A DNA stretch of 64,000 nt from Streptomyces dengpaensis (GCF_002946835.1 NZ_CP026652.1:8477355-8541354); one strand, 5' to 3'. Counted from the stretch's first letter, positions 52,263-61,140 are shown. Program-made: numbers and translations. The notes: generated by a model not told the origin, from the letters alone.

Positions 52263-53940
52263 CCTCGATCCACCGACGCGCTCTGAAGATGATCTCTTGG
52301 TCGTTTTGTGGGCTGGTTTCGGTCGGTGGTCGTGGATGGGCAGGTTGTAGCTGCTGGTCTGCCCAGCTTTTCCACGGGTTCGGTTCCGGTCGGGCCCTGG
52401 CGGGCGGGGTGGTCAGGGGGGATCAGGCCGGTGCGGGTGGGTCGTGGACAGTGTCGAAGAGGTGTGTCCAGGCGTGCTGCCAGGGCCAGTTGTGTGGCAG
52501 GTGCAGGGTGATGCGTCGTGCGGAGCGGGCGATCCGGGCCGGGACCTGAACCAGGTGGCTGCGGAGGGTGGCGGTGGTGGCCTTGGTATGGAAGGGCGAG
52601 GTCAGTGCACCGGTGGCCCGCAGCAGGTTGTAGGTCATCGCCCACAGGGTCAGCCAGGCGGCGTTGGCGTGGAAGTGCCCGGAGGGCAGGTGGGTCAGGG
52701 CGCCGGCTTTGGTGTCGGCGATGACCTGCTCGACCACCGCGTGGTGCCGGTGTTCCCGCTCGGCTTGCAGGGTTGCGGCGGGCTGGTCGGTGAAGAAGGG
52801 GTGGTAGCGCCAGACGGGAAACAGCTCGCCCTGTTCACCCATGACGGCGGGTTTGGCCAGGTCACGGACGCGGCGCACGATCAGCCGGGCGGTGACCCGC
52901 TCGCTCCTTTTGCGGCTCGCGAAGGCGCTGTATTGGGGTATCTCGGCGACTTCGGCGTCCGAGATGAGTTCACCGGTCTCGGGGTCGGGCACCGCGGTCG
53001 GGTAACTGATGTGTTGCCAGGCGTCGTCGGGAATGCTGTGGACGGCTCGTTTGATGGAGGGGTTCATGCCGGTGGTGATCGAGAAGTGGGCTCCGGCCCG
53101 GTGGCAGGCGGCGATCACCCCGGCGTTGTAGAACTGCGAGTCGGCCCGCAGAATGCGCATGCCGGTGCAGCCGGCCTCGACGGCGGTGGCCAGGGCCTCG
53201 CTCACGAATTTCGGGGCGCCCCGGGAGTCGGCTGCTTTGCCGCGTCGCATCCGGACCCCGGCGATCACCGGCCGCGCGTGCGGGGTGCAGATCGTGGCGA
53301 GGAGAGGGTGCAGGGTGCGGATGCCTTTGAACCGGCCGTACTCGGCGCCCTGCTTGGTCCGGCCGTAGACGCGTTTGTGGGTGGAGTCGACATCGATGAA
53401 CGCCATCGCGTCGGCGCCGGGCAGCAGTGGAGTGTGCGCGGCCAGCGCGGCCAGGAATCTGCGGTGGACGGCGTGGAGTTGGAGGGCGTGACCGTGGGTG
53501 AACGCGCGAAGGAAGGTGCCCAGCGTGGACGGGGCGCGGATACCCGCGAACACGGCCGGCATCGCACCGTGCCGCAGGATGTGAAGGTCGTCGATGCTGT
53601 CCGCGCCCGCAGCCATGCCGCCCACGATGCTGGTGACCTTGGCTTCCGCCGCAGCCCCCGCACCGTTCCTGGCTCCGGTCAGCTTCACCTTCGCAGCCAC
53701 CAGTCGCGGCAGGCCGCACCGCTCGGCCAGCCGCATCACCGGGACCAGCCCGGCATGTGCGATCAGATTCGGGTCATCGAACACAGCGGAGACCGCTGCT
53801 GGAGTGTGGGAAACTTGCATCTACGAGGTGCCTTGCTGATTGTGCGTGCTGGAAGCGTCAGAACTCCCATCATCGCAGGTCAGCAGGCACCTCTTCTTGA
53901 TTACTCATCCACAGGACGCGAGTCACTCGGTGGATCGAGG
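52263..53940 (-). mobile_element. IS1380-family insertion sequence (complete)
   Basis: A 1678-bp element with perfect 14-bp inverted repeats CCTCGATCCACCGA. CTTAG lies on both sides (52258-52262 and 53941-53945), consistent with a 4-5 bp target duplication. One intact transposase. Probably a recent insertion. Confidence 0.9.
52423..53820 (-). CDS. IS1380-family transposase
   Basis: A 465-residue DDE transposase. The N-terminal part VSAVFDDPNLIAHAGLVPVM and catalytic segments ADAMAFIDVDSTHKRVYGRT (Asp), GMRILRADSQFYNAGVIAAC (Asp) and RHHAVVEQVIADTKAGALTHL (Glu) are in order. The Y-(2)-R-like HANAAWLTLWAMTYNLLRA is typical of the family's C-terminus. No disruption seen. Confidence 0.94.
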   Translation of the reverse strand: MQVSHTPAAVSAVFDDPNLIAHAGLVPVMRLAERCGLPRLVAAKVKLTGARNGAGAAAEAKVTSIVGGMAAGADSIDDLHILRHGAMPAVFAGIRAPSTLGTFLRAFTHGHALQLHAVHRRFLAALAAHTPLLPGADAMAFIDVDSTHKRVYGRTKQGAEYGRFKGIRTLHPLLATICTPHARPVIAGVRMRRGKAADSRGAPKFVSEALATAVEAGCTGMRILRADSQFYNAGVIAACHRAGAHFSITTGMNPSIKRAVHSIPDDAWQHISYPTAVPDPETGELISDAEVAEIPQYSAFASRKRSERVTARLIVRRVRDLAKPAVMGEQGELFPVWRYHPFFTDQPAATLQAEREHRHHAVVEQVIADTKAGALTHLPSGHFHANAAWLTLWAMTYNLLRATGALTSPFHTKATTATLRSHLVQVPARIARSARRITLHLPHNWPWQHAWTHLFDTVHDPPAPA

Positions 53941-53941
53941 C

Positions 53942-54065
53942 TTAGAGGACGTTGCGCGCTGGCGTACGCGAGTGGTTGAGCAGTTCGTTGATGAGGTGCT
54001 CCGTCTCCCTTTCCAGTGAGCAGTCCAAAGCCCGGTTGACCTGTTGCACGCGGGTGATGGCTGTG
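53942..54065 (-). pseudogene. Unrecognised gene tail
   Basis: The minus frame ITRVQQVNRALDCSLERETE then LINELLNHSRTPARNVL has coding-like bias and ends at TAA 53942-53944, just inside the IS1380 duplication. No start is visible; GTG near 54050 is possible. Could be a short helical protein or the end of a lost gene. Confidence 0.3.
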
Positions 54066-54273
54066 ACGGAGCAGTGATCTTCAGGGGGCGTGGCTGTTCT
54101 GGTCTGGTGTCCCGTTTTCCAGTTGGGATTTTGAGGTGGGGGAGCGGTCCCTGTCGGGTGTAAGTGGGTTGGCCTGCTGGGGTGTTCGGTTTGGGTGTTC
54201 GGGTGGTTGGCCTGGGGTCTTGTAGTTGGGTGGGAATGATCTTGAGTTTCCTGTGGGTGTAGTGGTGCGCCTG
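54066..54273. other. T/G-rich intergenic stretch
   Basis: GT-rich on the plus strand (repeated GGTGTTCGG-like runs near 54175-54235), lower coding potential and no clear gene. It directly precedes the hypothetical gene at 54274. Confidence 0.35.
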
Positions 54274-54924
54274 ATGGCTGCTACTCCAGCTGGGTTACAG
54301 TCCCGCATGGGCATTGCAGACACATCCATCGCGGCCCTTGCAGCCGCGTTCAGCGGGCTCGCTGCGTTCGGTGCTTGGCAGGCCTCACGTCAGGCAAACG
54401 ACACCGCGGCATCCGTTGCTCAGATCGAGAGGGACCGCTGGCACAACGCTCTGACTCCGCAGCTCCGGCTGAAACTGGAGCAGTCGGATGGGCTGCTCTA
54501 CGTCCGCTTTGATGGGCCGGCCCAACTGGGCCGACTCAGCGTACGACTCACCATCCGTGACGACTTCGACCGTTCCCGGGTGCTCAGCCTTGCCGGCGGT
54601 CCGACGCCTGACGAGATCGCAGGGATCATCTGGGGTCCCTACCGGTTCCGGCCCGGCATCGACGGTGCTGACCGACTCGGTCGGAGTAACGCACCATTCC
54701 CACTGGAAGCAGGCGACCGCACCAGGCTGGCCCTTGACCCTTCTGCAAAGCCGACTTGGTACGAAGGCGCTGATGGTGAAGAACGTTGGCGGCAGCAGTA
54801 CCAGGACGCGACGATCAGGCTGTGGGCCGACTGCGAAGCTGAGGGGCACAAGCCTTGGCGACTGAGCTTCGGGGTCACTCCGGACGGCCGTTGGGCGCAG
54901 ACAGGCCGCACCGTCGGCAGCTGA
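54274..54924 (+). CDS. Hypothetical protein with N-terminal membrane anchor
   Basis: About 216 residues from ATG 54274; ATG 54307 (MGIADTSIAALAAAFSGLAA) is an equally good start. One hydrophobic helix is followed by a polar helix WQASRQANDTAASVAQIERD, a layout often seen in Streptomyces accessory proteins. A beta-rich domain follows (QLRLKLEQSDGLLYVRFDGP, LSVRLTIRDDFDRSR) ending WRLSFGVTPDGRWAQTG. Function unknown. It lies upstream of DNA-repair- and HEPN-like genes. Confidence 0.6.
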   Translation: MAATPAGLQSRMGIADTSIAALAAAFSGLAAFGAWQASRQANDTAASVAQIERDRWHNALTPQLRLKLEQSDGLLYVRFDGPAQLGRLSVRLTIRDDFDRSRVLSLAGGPTPDEIAGIIWGPYRFRPGIDGADRLGRSNAPFPLEAGDRTRLALDPSAKPTWYEGADGEERWRQQYQDATIRLWADCEAEGHKPWRLSFGVTPDGRWAQTGRTVGS

Positions 54925-55072
54925 GGCTGTATGCGCGACGCTGACCGCTGGCGGCGGCAGACGGATCGTCCGCCACTGTGTCAGCTGCGCCTTCCAATGT
55001 TCGGTCTCGGCACGCGCGGTGGACCAGGGCACGATCATTGGGTGCATGTCCACTCCTAGACCTGCTTAGCTG

Positions 55073-55657
55073 CTCGCGGACTACGTTCGGTCTGTCCTCG
55101 GTGACGGCCCATTCCACTCGCCCGGTGGCTGGACGCACATGGGCGCTGTCATCTGCGATGCCAGCTTCCATGCGCGGCGGCCGTACCGATCGACTATCCG
55201 GCCGCGGCTTCTCCGGCTGCAGTCGGTGTGGCCTGATGCCGTCACAGTCCGCGGCTTTCAGGCACGGATCGCTGCGGAAGACCTTGCCGCCGCCATGGAC
55301 TTCAACGCCCCGAGCAGGGTCGCGACGGCCCACGCCATCACCGAATTGCTGGTCGCCCGAGGTGTTGATACCCGGGACGACCTCCATGTGTGGCTCGACC
55401 ACCAGGACAATCGCGCCGCTCTGCGCGCGGTGAAAGGGGTGGGGCCGAAGAGCGTCGACTACATCGGCAACCTCGTCGGTCGGTCGCAGGTTGCAGTGGA
55501 CGTACACCTGCGTGACTTCGCGGTGGATGCCGGTGTCGCGGGTCTGCGGTACGAGGAGCTGCGGGCCGCGTACGAAGAGGCTGCCGCTGTTCTCGGGCAC
55601 GAACCCGGCGGACTGGAGCACGCCGTATGGCGGTTCAAGTCGCAGGCTGGCACGTAG
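55073..55657 (+). CDS. HhH-GPD-type DNA glycosylase-like protein (short N-terminus)
   Basis: The open frame begins after a TAG at about 55068; ATG 55139 is the first ATG but homology starts earlier (ADYVRSVLGDGPFHSPGGWTHM), so a non-ATG start or lost N-terminus is likely. The helix-hairpin-helix is RAVKGVGPKSVDYIGNLVGR, followed by QVAVDVHLRDFAVDAG with the aspartate in the catalytic place for base-excision glycosylases. C-terminal helix YEEAAAVLGHEPGGLEHAVW. About 195 codons. It may act on damaged or modified DNA. The Fe-S cluster of endonuclease III is absent. Confidence 0.65.
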   Translation, partial: LADYVRSVLGDGPFHSPGGWTHMGAVICDASFHARRPYRSTIRPRLLRLQSVWPDAVTVRGFQARIAAEDLAAAMDFNAPSRVATAHAITELLVARGVDTRDDLHVWLDHQDNRAALRAVKGVGPKSVDYIGNLVGRSQVAVDVHLRDFAVDAGVAGLRYEELRAAYEEAAAVLGHEPGGLEHAVWRFKSQAGT

Positions 55658-55727
55658 ACCCTGCGGAGGGCACGCTGCGGTTCTGCGGACAGGGGCGTTG
55701 TCGGTGGCGTGGGGCAGCATCTGGTTC

Positions 55728-56465
55728 ATGACGCAGATGAACAAGGACTGGGCCATCGCAAAGCTGAAGGCTTTCCTCGTCACTGCCCGGGTGACGTACG
55801 TGCCGGACGCCCCGAACACCGTTGGTTTTTGGGGCTACAAGTTCGATCAGCCCAAGGCGGAGGTGCAGGCTGCGGCGCAGATTGTGGAGCAGATTTTGGA
55901 CCGTGTGCTGCCTGTCTGGCGAACCGCGGAGTGGGAGGAGGCCGCGAGGCAGCCGATGTGGCGCCATCGTGAGGCGGCGCACCGTGCGATCGCCCTGCTG
56001 GAGGCGGAGCAGGAGCTGCAGGAGAACCTTGGCAGTGGTGCGCCCCAGCTCGATGCGTCCACGCTGCATCCATGGGTCTGGGGCAGCGTGCAGGGCTTGT
56101 GGGGCAGCGGCCACTTCCGTGAAGCGGTCGGAGCTGCTGCGAGGGCGGTGAACGCCCAGGCTCAGGCGAAGCTCGAGCGCAGGGATGCTTCGGAAGCCAA
56201 GCTCCTGTCCGACGCCTTCTCTACCAACGCACCCGTTGCGGGGCACCCTCGTCTGCGCCTGAGTGCGAACGACGGAGGCGATACGTTCCGCAACCGTCAC
56301 GACGGTGCCGGGAACTACGCGCGGGGCGTGTATGCGGCCATCCGGAACCCCATCGCCCACGAAGAGGACGAGGAACTTCAAGAGAACGAGGCCCTGGAGC
56401 AGCTCGCCGCTTTCAGCATCTTGGCGAGGTGGATAGACACCGCCACGGTCGAAAAGGCCGGTTGA
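55728..56465 (+). CDS. TIGR02391/Ymh-type HEPN family protein
   Basis: A 245-residue protein from ATG 55728 (or 55737). The C-terminal half carries the family pattern: LHPWVWGSVQGLWGSGHFRE, AVNAQAQAKLERRDASEAKL and the HEPN RNase-type motif RNPIAH at 206-211 (R-x4-H). The N-terminal half is a helical region (IVEQILDRVLPVWRTAEWEE). HEPN Ymh proteins are found in phage-defence and toxin contexts as RNA cleavers. It ends before the Tn7-like operon, convergent to it. Confidence 0.75.
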   Translation: MTQMNKDWAIAKLKAFLVTARVTYVPDAPNTVGFWGYKFDQPKAEVQAAAQIVEQILDRVLPVWRTAEWEEAARQPMWRHREAAHRAIALLEAEQELQENLGSGAPQLDASTLHPWVWGSVQGLWGSGHFREAVGAAARAVNAQAQAKLERRDASEAKLLSDAFSTNAPVAGHPRLRLSANDGGDTFRNRHDGAGNYARGVYAAIRNPIAHEEDEELQENEALEQLAAFSILARWIDTATVEKAG

Positions 56466-56478
56466 CAGCCGGGCCGTC

Positions 56479-56505
56479 CACCCCGGAGGGACCCCCGCCG
56501 GGGTG
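56479..56505. terminator. Hairpin between convergent HEPN gene and Tn7-like operon
   Basis: CACCCCG (56479-56485) pairs with CGGGGTG (56499-56505) around a 13-nt loop, placed between two convergent 3' ends. A possible bidirectional terminator. No U-tract. Confidence 0.45.
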
Positions 56506-56570
56506 AGGCGCCCCCGGCCGGCCGTCCCATCTGCGACCACGCTGCGCGAGGGTTGCGGCATGGGCCTGGT

Positions 56571-57671
56571 TCACGGGGTGCTGCTGTTCCCGCCCTTACG
56601 GGGGCGGTGGTGTTGTTCGGCGAGGTGGTCCAGGCGGATGGCGTCGAGGGTGGTTTTGGTGATGCGTTCGGTGCCGTCGCTGATGGCGGTGATGGCGGCC
56701 TGGCGGATGAGGCGGGCGAGGCTGCCGATGCGTCCGGCGGTGCGCTCGTGGAGGTAGGGGGCCAGGTGGGGGAGGGTGCCGGGTTTGTGGTGGCGTAGGT
56801 CGAGTGCGTTTTCCATGGCGGTGATGAGGTCGCGGAAGGGCTCTGCCTCGCCGAGGCGGGCGGGGAAGGCGGCGCAGTCGATGAGGGAGGCGCGGCCGGC
56901 GAGTTGGGCGCCGCGGACGCCGGTGAACAGGGGTGTGGTGGTGACGTCGATGCCGGCGTAGATGAAGGTGGCGCCGATGCGTTCGGTGAGGTCTTTGATC
57001 CAGTCGGCGGTCTGGGCGCCGGTGGTGGTGCGGGGGTTGAGGCGGTGGATTTCGTCGATCATGACCAGTTCGACGTGGGCGGCTGTGTAGGTGTGGCAGA
57101 CGGCGCTGGTGATCTGGGCCTGGGACATGCGGGTGGTGGCGGGGATGCCGAGGTAGCGGGCGAATTCGAGGGCGAGGGTTTTGGCGGTGGCGGCGGGCGG
57201 GACCAGGACGTAGGCGACGGGGACGTGTCCGGCTGTGGCTGTGGGGCCGTGGCGTCGGGTGTGGGCGAGGTGGCAGACGCGGCCGACCTGCAGCAGGGCG
57301 GTGGTTTTCCCGGCGCCGGCGGGGCCGGTGACGATGAGGGAGGGCCGTGCGGTGACGGTCTGGTGGCGGCCGAGGATCATCAGGGTGCGCACGTTCTTGG
57401 CGAGGGTGTCGATGGCCGGTGTGCGTACGGTGACGAACCGCGAGTGGTAGGCGAGGCGTTCGGCGAGGCTGCGGGGCGGCGCTCCGGGCGGGGGAGGGGC
57501 CGCTGCGGGTGTGGTGGCGAAGGCATGGAAGCCGTCCCAGGTGGTCACCGACTGGTCCTGCGCGCGAGGGGCCTCGGCGTCCGTAGGTGCCGCGACACCA
57601 GGCAGCCGGTCGGTCGTTGGCGGGTGTCGGCCGGACGGCGCATCTTTTGTGCCTGGTGGGGTGTTCACCAT
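56571..57671 (-). CDS. TniB/TnsC-like AAA ATPase of a Tn7-like transposon
   Basis: A 366-residue ATPase from ATG 57671, overlapping the tnsB stop by ATGGTGA. Walker A GPAGAGKT is at residues 116-123, Walker B ELVMIDEIHRLNPRTTTGAQ, and sensor region ATFIYAGIDVTTTPLF. The C-terminus ERTAGRIGSLARLIRQAAIT is typical of TniB/TnsC adaptors. It regulates the transposase and marks target DNA. A proline/alanine-rich N-terminal tail of about 65 residues is lineage-specific. No TniQ gene follows. Confidence 0.88.
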   Translation of the reverse strand: MVNTPPGTKDAPSGRHPPTTDRLPGVAAPTDAEAPRAQDQSVTTWDGFHAFATTPAAAPPPPGAPPRSLAERLAYHSRFVTVRTPAIDTLAKNVRTLMILGRHQTVTARPSLIVTGPAGAGKTTALLQVGRVCHLAHTRRHGPTATAGHVPVAYVLVPPAATAKTLALEFARYLGIPATTRMSQAQITSAVCHTYTAAHVELVMIDEIHRLNPRTTTGAQTADWIKDLTERIGATFIYAGIDVTTTPLFTGVRGAQLAGRASLIDCAAFPARLGEAEPFRDLITAMENALDLRHHKPGTLPHLAPYLHERTAGRIGSLARLIRQAAITAISDGTERITKTTLDAIRLDHLAEQHHRPRKGGNSSTP

Positions 57672-59911
57672 TGCTCGGCCTCCGCTTCGGCGTCCCACAG
57701 CCCGTATCCGTCTACCCCCGCCGGCCTCATGTCCGTACCGTCCTGTTTGTGTGTGCCGGTGCCGGTGCCGGTGCCGGTGCCGGTCGCCGGGTCGGCGCCG
57801 ATGGGATCGTCCAGGCTCTCGCTCCAGTCCAGGCCCGGCGTCGGGCCGCCGTGCGCACTGTGCGTTCCGCTGTCTGCCTGGGTGACCGGCGCATGGCCGG
57901 CGGTCTCTACGGCCGGGTCGGCGGTCTGTGTATCGCGTGCTCCTTGCTGACCTGGCAGGTCGGGCAGTGTGGACAGCTGTGCTGCGCTGCTGGTGGGGCG
58001 GGTTTTCCTGCGACGGCTGCTGTGGTCCGTTTCTGCGGGGCCGCGGGTGCGGCGCAGGAGCTGGTCGAGTGCGTCGGCGAGGTCGGCTTCGTGCTGGTCG
58101 CGGCCTGCGCGTTGTTCGACTTCGCTCTGGACGTGGCGCCAGGTCTGCTCGTCGAAGGGCTGGTGGACGTGGTCGCGGTGGATCCAGGGGATTGCGTGGA
58201 GCTGTCCGTCGGTGAGGCGGATCCAGATCTGGCGGGCGTCGTGCGGATTGTGGTGGATTTCCCACTTGCCGTCCTTGCCGGCGTGGGGCGAGCGCCGGCC
58301 GCGGTAGGGGTTGAGGACGGGGTGGTTGTAGGTGCGGTGGTTCAGACGGATACCGCGGTCGGTGATGGGCTGCCAGCGCACGGGCAGCAGTTCGAGGTAG
58401 TCGGCCCCCGTCAGCGGCACGGGGACGTATCCGCTGAGGGTGATCAGCGCGGCCCACATCTGGTTCGGTGTGAGGGCGGTCTTGGGCAGGACGGGGTGGC
58501 GCAGTCCGTCGTGGGGCCGGTTCTGCCACCCGCAGGTGATCCATTCGTCGAGGAGGTCCTGCAACTGCGGGACCGTCCACCGTGCCTCGGCGGCCACGTC
58601 AGGGCCGCGTCTGAGGGGGCTGGAGCCGGTGTGGCCGGCGACGTGCTGGCAGAACAGGTCGTTGATCGCGCCGAAGGTCCGTTCCACCACGGCCTTGGCC
58701 TGCGGGCGTCGGGGTGGGGCGGGCTGCACGCTCACTCCGAGCATCTCGCAGGCGGCGACGAAGCAGGCGGAGAGGTAGATCTTGCCGCGGTCGACGACGA
58801 TCGTCTCGGGCACGATGACCGGGCGGGCGGCCGCGCCCTCCAGCCGTTCGTCCAGCGACAGCATCCGCTCGTAGGGCACCTCGGCCCGCGACAGATGCAG
58901 CGACTGAGGCCAGGTGGGCCGTGCTGGGTGGGGGACGGCCATCTCGGCCAGGAGCAGGGCGGCGTCGACGGCTTTGGTGCTGTGCGGGCGCAGCACGGCG
59001 GCGAGGATGGAGCGGGTGGCGACGTCGACGGCGATGGTCAGCTCCGGCCGCCCGAGGGTGCCGTCCTCGAGGACGGCCATGATGTCCAGGCGGGTGGTGT
59101 CGATCTGCACCTGTTCCCCGGGCCGTAGCACCAGCGGCGCTGAGGGCATGCGGGCGGGTGCGGTGGCCGTGTGCGCCGCCCGGCCGGGCAGCTCGGCCGG
59201 GTCGGCGAGGGCGTTGACCAGCCGGTAGAACGACGACGGCGGCGGCAGCGCCACCGCTTGCGGCCCGTGCAGGTCGTCGAGGATCTGCCCGGTCAGCACC
59301 CGCAGTCCCTTCACGGTGCCTCTCGACCGGCCGCGCTGACGCCGCAAGGCCTCCAGTACCGCGGCCACGACCCGTTCGTCGGCGCGGCCGGCCGGGCGGG
59401 CGGAGCGGACGGTGCGTTTGTCGACCAGCCCCCACAGGCCCTGCCGGCGGTAGGCGAGCCGCATCCGCTCCACCGTCGTGCGGGTCACCCGGGCAAAGCC
59501 CAGCAACGTCAGTTCCCTGGCCTTGGCAGCGTCCCGCTCGGCCAGCGTCCACCGCTTCGGGTCGTACTGCGGCCTCATCGTCTGGCCGGCGCGGCTTCCT
59601 GGCGGATGCGGCCACCCGGTCTCCACCTCCCGGATGTGGGGCAGCCACGCCAAAGCCCGCTGCTGGGCGGCCGCCGGCACGGTCTCGAACAACCCCCACT
59701 GCGGGACCGCTTGCGGCGCCCGCGCGCCCACTACCTCGAAGCCGGGATCGGCGAACAAATGACCCATCAGCAGGGTCTTCTCGGCACCGTTCTCCTGCAC
59801 CAGACAGAGCTGCTGGCCCTGCAGAGCGGCCACCTGCCAGGTCTCTCCCCGGTGGACAACATGTGCTCCGACCGCCACCACCGGCCGCCACCGCTCTTGC
59901 TGCCCTGTCAC
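57665..59911 (-). CDS. TnsB-like Mu-type DDE transposase
   Basis: A 748-residue transposase from GTG 59911, overlapping the tnsA stop (GTGA). The DDE residues appear as Asp271 (GEQVQIDTTRLDIMAV), Asp374 (IVVDRGKIYLSACF) and Glu410 (KAVVERTFGAIND). N-terminal helix-turn-helix domains include TLLGFARVTRTTVERMRLAY, and the C-terminal Mu beta-barrel region includes HHNPHDARQIWIRL. A long disordered tail contains a (TG)n run encoded by a hexanucleotide repeat. Catalytic residues are intact. Confidence 0.93.
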   Translation of the reverse strand: MTGQQERWRPVVAVGAHVVHRGETWQVAALQGQQLCLVQENGAEKTLLMGHLFADPGFEVVGARAPQAVPQWGLFETVPAAAQQRALAWLPHIREVETGWPHPPGSRAGQTMRPQYDPKRWTLAERDAAKARELTLLGFARVTRTTVERMRLAYRRQGLWGLVDKRTVRSARPAGRADERVVAAVLEALRRQRGRSRGTVKGLRVLTGQILDDLHGPQAVALPPPSSFYRLVNALADPAELPGRAAHTATAPARMPSAPLVLRPGEQVQIDTTRLDIMAVLEDGTLGRPELTIAVDVATRSILAAVLRPHSTKAVDAALLLAEMAVPHPARPTWPQSLHLSRAEVPYERMLSLDERLEGAAARPVIVPETIVVDRGKIYLSACFVAACEMLGVSVQPAPPRRPQAKAVVERTFGAINDLFCQHVAGHTGSSPLRRGPDVAAEARWTVPQLQDLLDEWITCGWQNRPHDGLRHPVLPKTALTPNQMWAALITLSGYVPVPLTGADYLELLPVRWQPITDRGIRLNHRTYNHPVLNPYRGRRSPHAGKDGKWEIHHNPHDARQIWIRLTDGQLHAIPWIHRDHVHQPFDEQTWRHVQSEVEQRAGRDQHEADLADALDQLLRRTRGPAETDHSSRRRKTRPTSSAAQLSTLPDLPGQQGARDTQTADPAVETAGHAPVTQADSGTHSAHGGPTPGLDWSESLDDPIGADPATGTGTGTGTGTHKQDGTDMRPAGVDGYGLWDAEAEAEQW
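57756..57785. repeat. Hexanucleotide repeat in tnsB
   Basis: Five tandem GCCGGT units (plus strand) encode a Thr-Gly run in the disordered C-terminal tail of the TnsB-like protein. In-frame copy-number change would alter the tail only. A slippage-prone tract. Confidence 0.7.
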
Positions 59912-60705
59912 CGGGCTCCTCCCTCACCGCGCCCACCCGCGCCCGCCGCCAGGGCAGAGGCATGCCTGCCGCTGCCGCTGGCGGCGCAGGTGCGGAGCAC
60001 CGTCTGCTGGCCGAGCGGTTCATCGAGCGACGCCACCAACTGCCCGGCCCACAGGGCGTGGTACAGGGCCGGTAAGACCTGCAGCGGATCGCCCGCCAAC
60101 GCCACCCCGTCCCCGAGCGGCCGCGGCACCGCGAACACGGCGGCCAGCGCGGACCGCAGCCAGGACGGTCCCTGGTGGCGAGGATGCCGGTAGCCGGCCA
60201 GCCACCGCAGATTCGCCGTCCTCACCGCCCCCGGCGGCTCCAGACTCCGGTAGACCCAGCCCACCCGCGCGCACGCCGCCTCCAGCACCATCCGAGCGCG
60301 CTGCGTCAGCTCGCTGCCCGCGGTGGGGCTGGAGGGACAGTCGGCCAGCAGGCCGGTGCCGTCCGCGTAGCGGGCGAACAGCTGCGGAACCCACGCACGT
60401 ACGCCCCCACCGGCTGGATCCCGCCACAGGAACCGTGCAGGTCGTGCGGACAGGCCGGTCACCTCGGGGTCGCGGTCCAGCACCATCAACTGGGTGCGCA
60501 TTGCGACGGATCCGTGCACCACGTGCCGACCGGTGGTGGCCGACCACCACCATCCGGGCGCACGGCGGCCCCCAGGCGCCACCGGGAAAGCCGATACCGG
60601 GGACAGCTCCTCAAAACGCACCGAGCCGGCTGCCAGGTCCCAGGGCAGCTGAGTGAAGCGGCCCCACTCCTCGGTGAAAGCCACTTCCACAGCCAGGCCG
60701 TGCAT
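59908..60705 (-). CDS. TnsA-like endonuclease subunit with degenerate active site
   Basis: A 265-residue protein from ATG 60705 (MHGLAVEVAFTEEWGRF); the frame continues upstream but less like coding. The TnsA pattern is visible: SVAMRTQLMVLDRDPEVTGL, SARPARFLWRDPAGG and WVPQLFARYADGTGLLADC. The usual catalytic Glu in the first, the Asp of hxPDhhxR (here VPQLFAR) and the second acidic-lysine pair are not visible. It may be a non-cutting structural subunit, so transposition could be replicative unless another nuclease helps. GTGA overlap with tnsB. Confidence 0.75.
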   Translation of the reverse strand: MHGLAVEVAFTEEWGRFTQLPWDLAAGSVRFEELSPVSAFPVAPGGRRAPGWWWSATTGRHVVHGSVAMRTQLMVLDRDPEVTGLSARPARFLWRDPAGGGVRAWVPQLFARYADGTGLLADCPSSPTAGSELTQRARMVLEAACARVGWVYRSLEPPGAVRTANLRWLAGYRHPRHQGPSWLRSALAAVFAVPRPLGDGVALAGDPLQVLPALYHALWAGQLVASLDEPLGQQTVLRTCAASGSGRHASALAAGAGGRGEGGAR

Positions 60706-61089
60706 CCCGTGCACCTCGCCGGCACGGCCTAAGGCACGGTCTGCGCCTTCATCTCGTGTCACCTCGCCACTCAAGTCGGGGCCGACTCCACGACGCACAC
60801 GGATCTGCCCGCTCCCACCCGAACGAGCGGTTCTCAGCTGAACAGCCGGACCGGCCCGCTCACCAGTGCTTTCCAGCACAACTTGGTGGCGCAGGTACGG
60901 CAGCGCCCGCCGCCGGAGGAGTCCTTGCAGGGCCACGACGCGCCGAGGCCATGGTGCGGCGTAGCCGGGCTGACGGCAGTCGGCCAGTACCTGACGGCAC
61001 CTGCGAATGAAGCGGGCCGGGGCGCTGCCCCCGGCAATCACGCCGGGATAGCCTGCCGGGCAACTGCGGCCCTGAGACGGACACAGATA

Positions 61090-61140
61090 CAGGTGAAGCC
61101 GATGTCCCGTCCATACGGGCACGGGAATCGGCTTCACCTG
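61090..61140. promoter_or_regulatory. Perfect 14-bp inverted repeat
   Basis: CAGGTGAAGCCGAT (61090-61103) pairs with ATCGGCTTCACCTG (61127-61140) around a 23-nt loop that holds a smaller TCCCGT/ACGGGC pairing. Lies 385 bp upstream of tnsA. Could be a terminator, an RNA structure or a recombination site. Confidence 0.5.

Larger units (their letters stand above)
56571..60705 (-). mobile_element. Tn7-like transposition module tnsA-tnsB-tnsC (ends not found)
   Basis: Three overlapping minus-strand genes in the Tn7 order: tnsA-like, tnsB-like and tnsC-like. The transposon ends, TnsB-binding repeats and a TniQ/TnsD gene were not found, so the limits given are only the gene limits. The HEPN/HhH-GPD genes or the region to 61755 may be cargo or flank. 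Confidence 0.6.

Noticed and set aside
57756..57785. Short tandem repeats as a CRISPR array
   Set aside because: Only a 6-bp unit inside a coding region, with no spacers; no other regular repeat-spacer pattern in the window.
57672..58580. N-terminal extension of the TniB-like frame to 58580
   Set aside because: The extension is Arg/Pro/Ala-rich and overlaps tnsB antisense-free in another frame; ATG 57671 overlaps the tnsB stop as expected for this operon.
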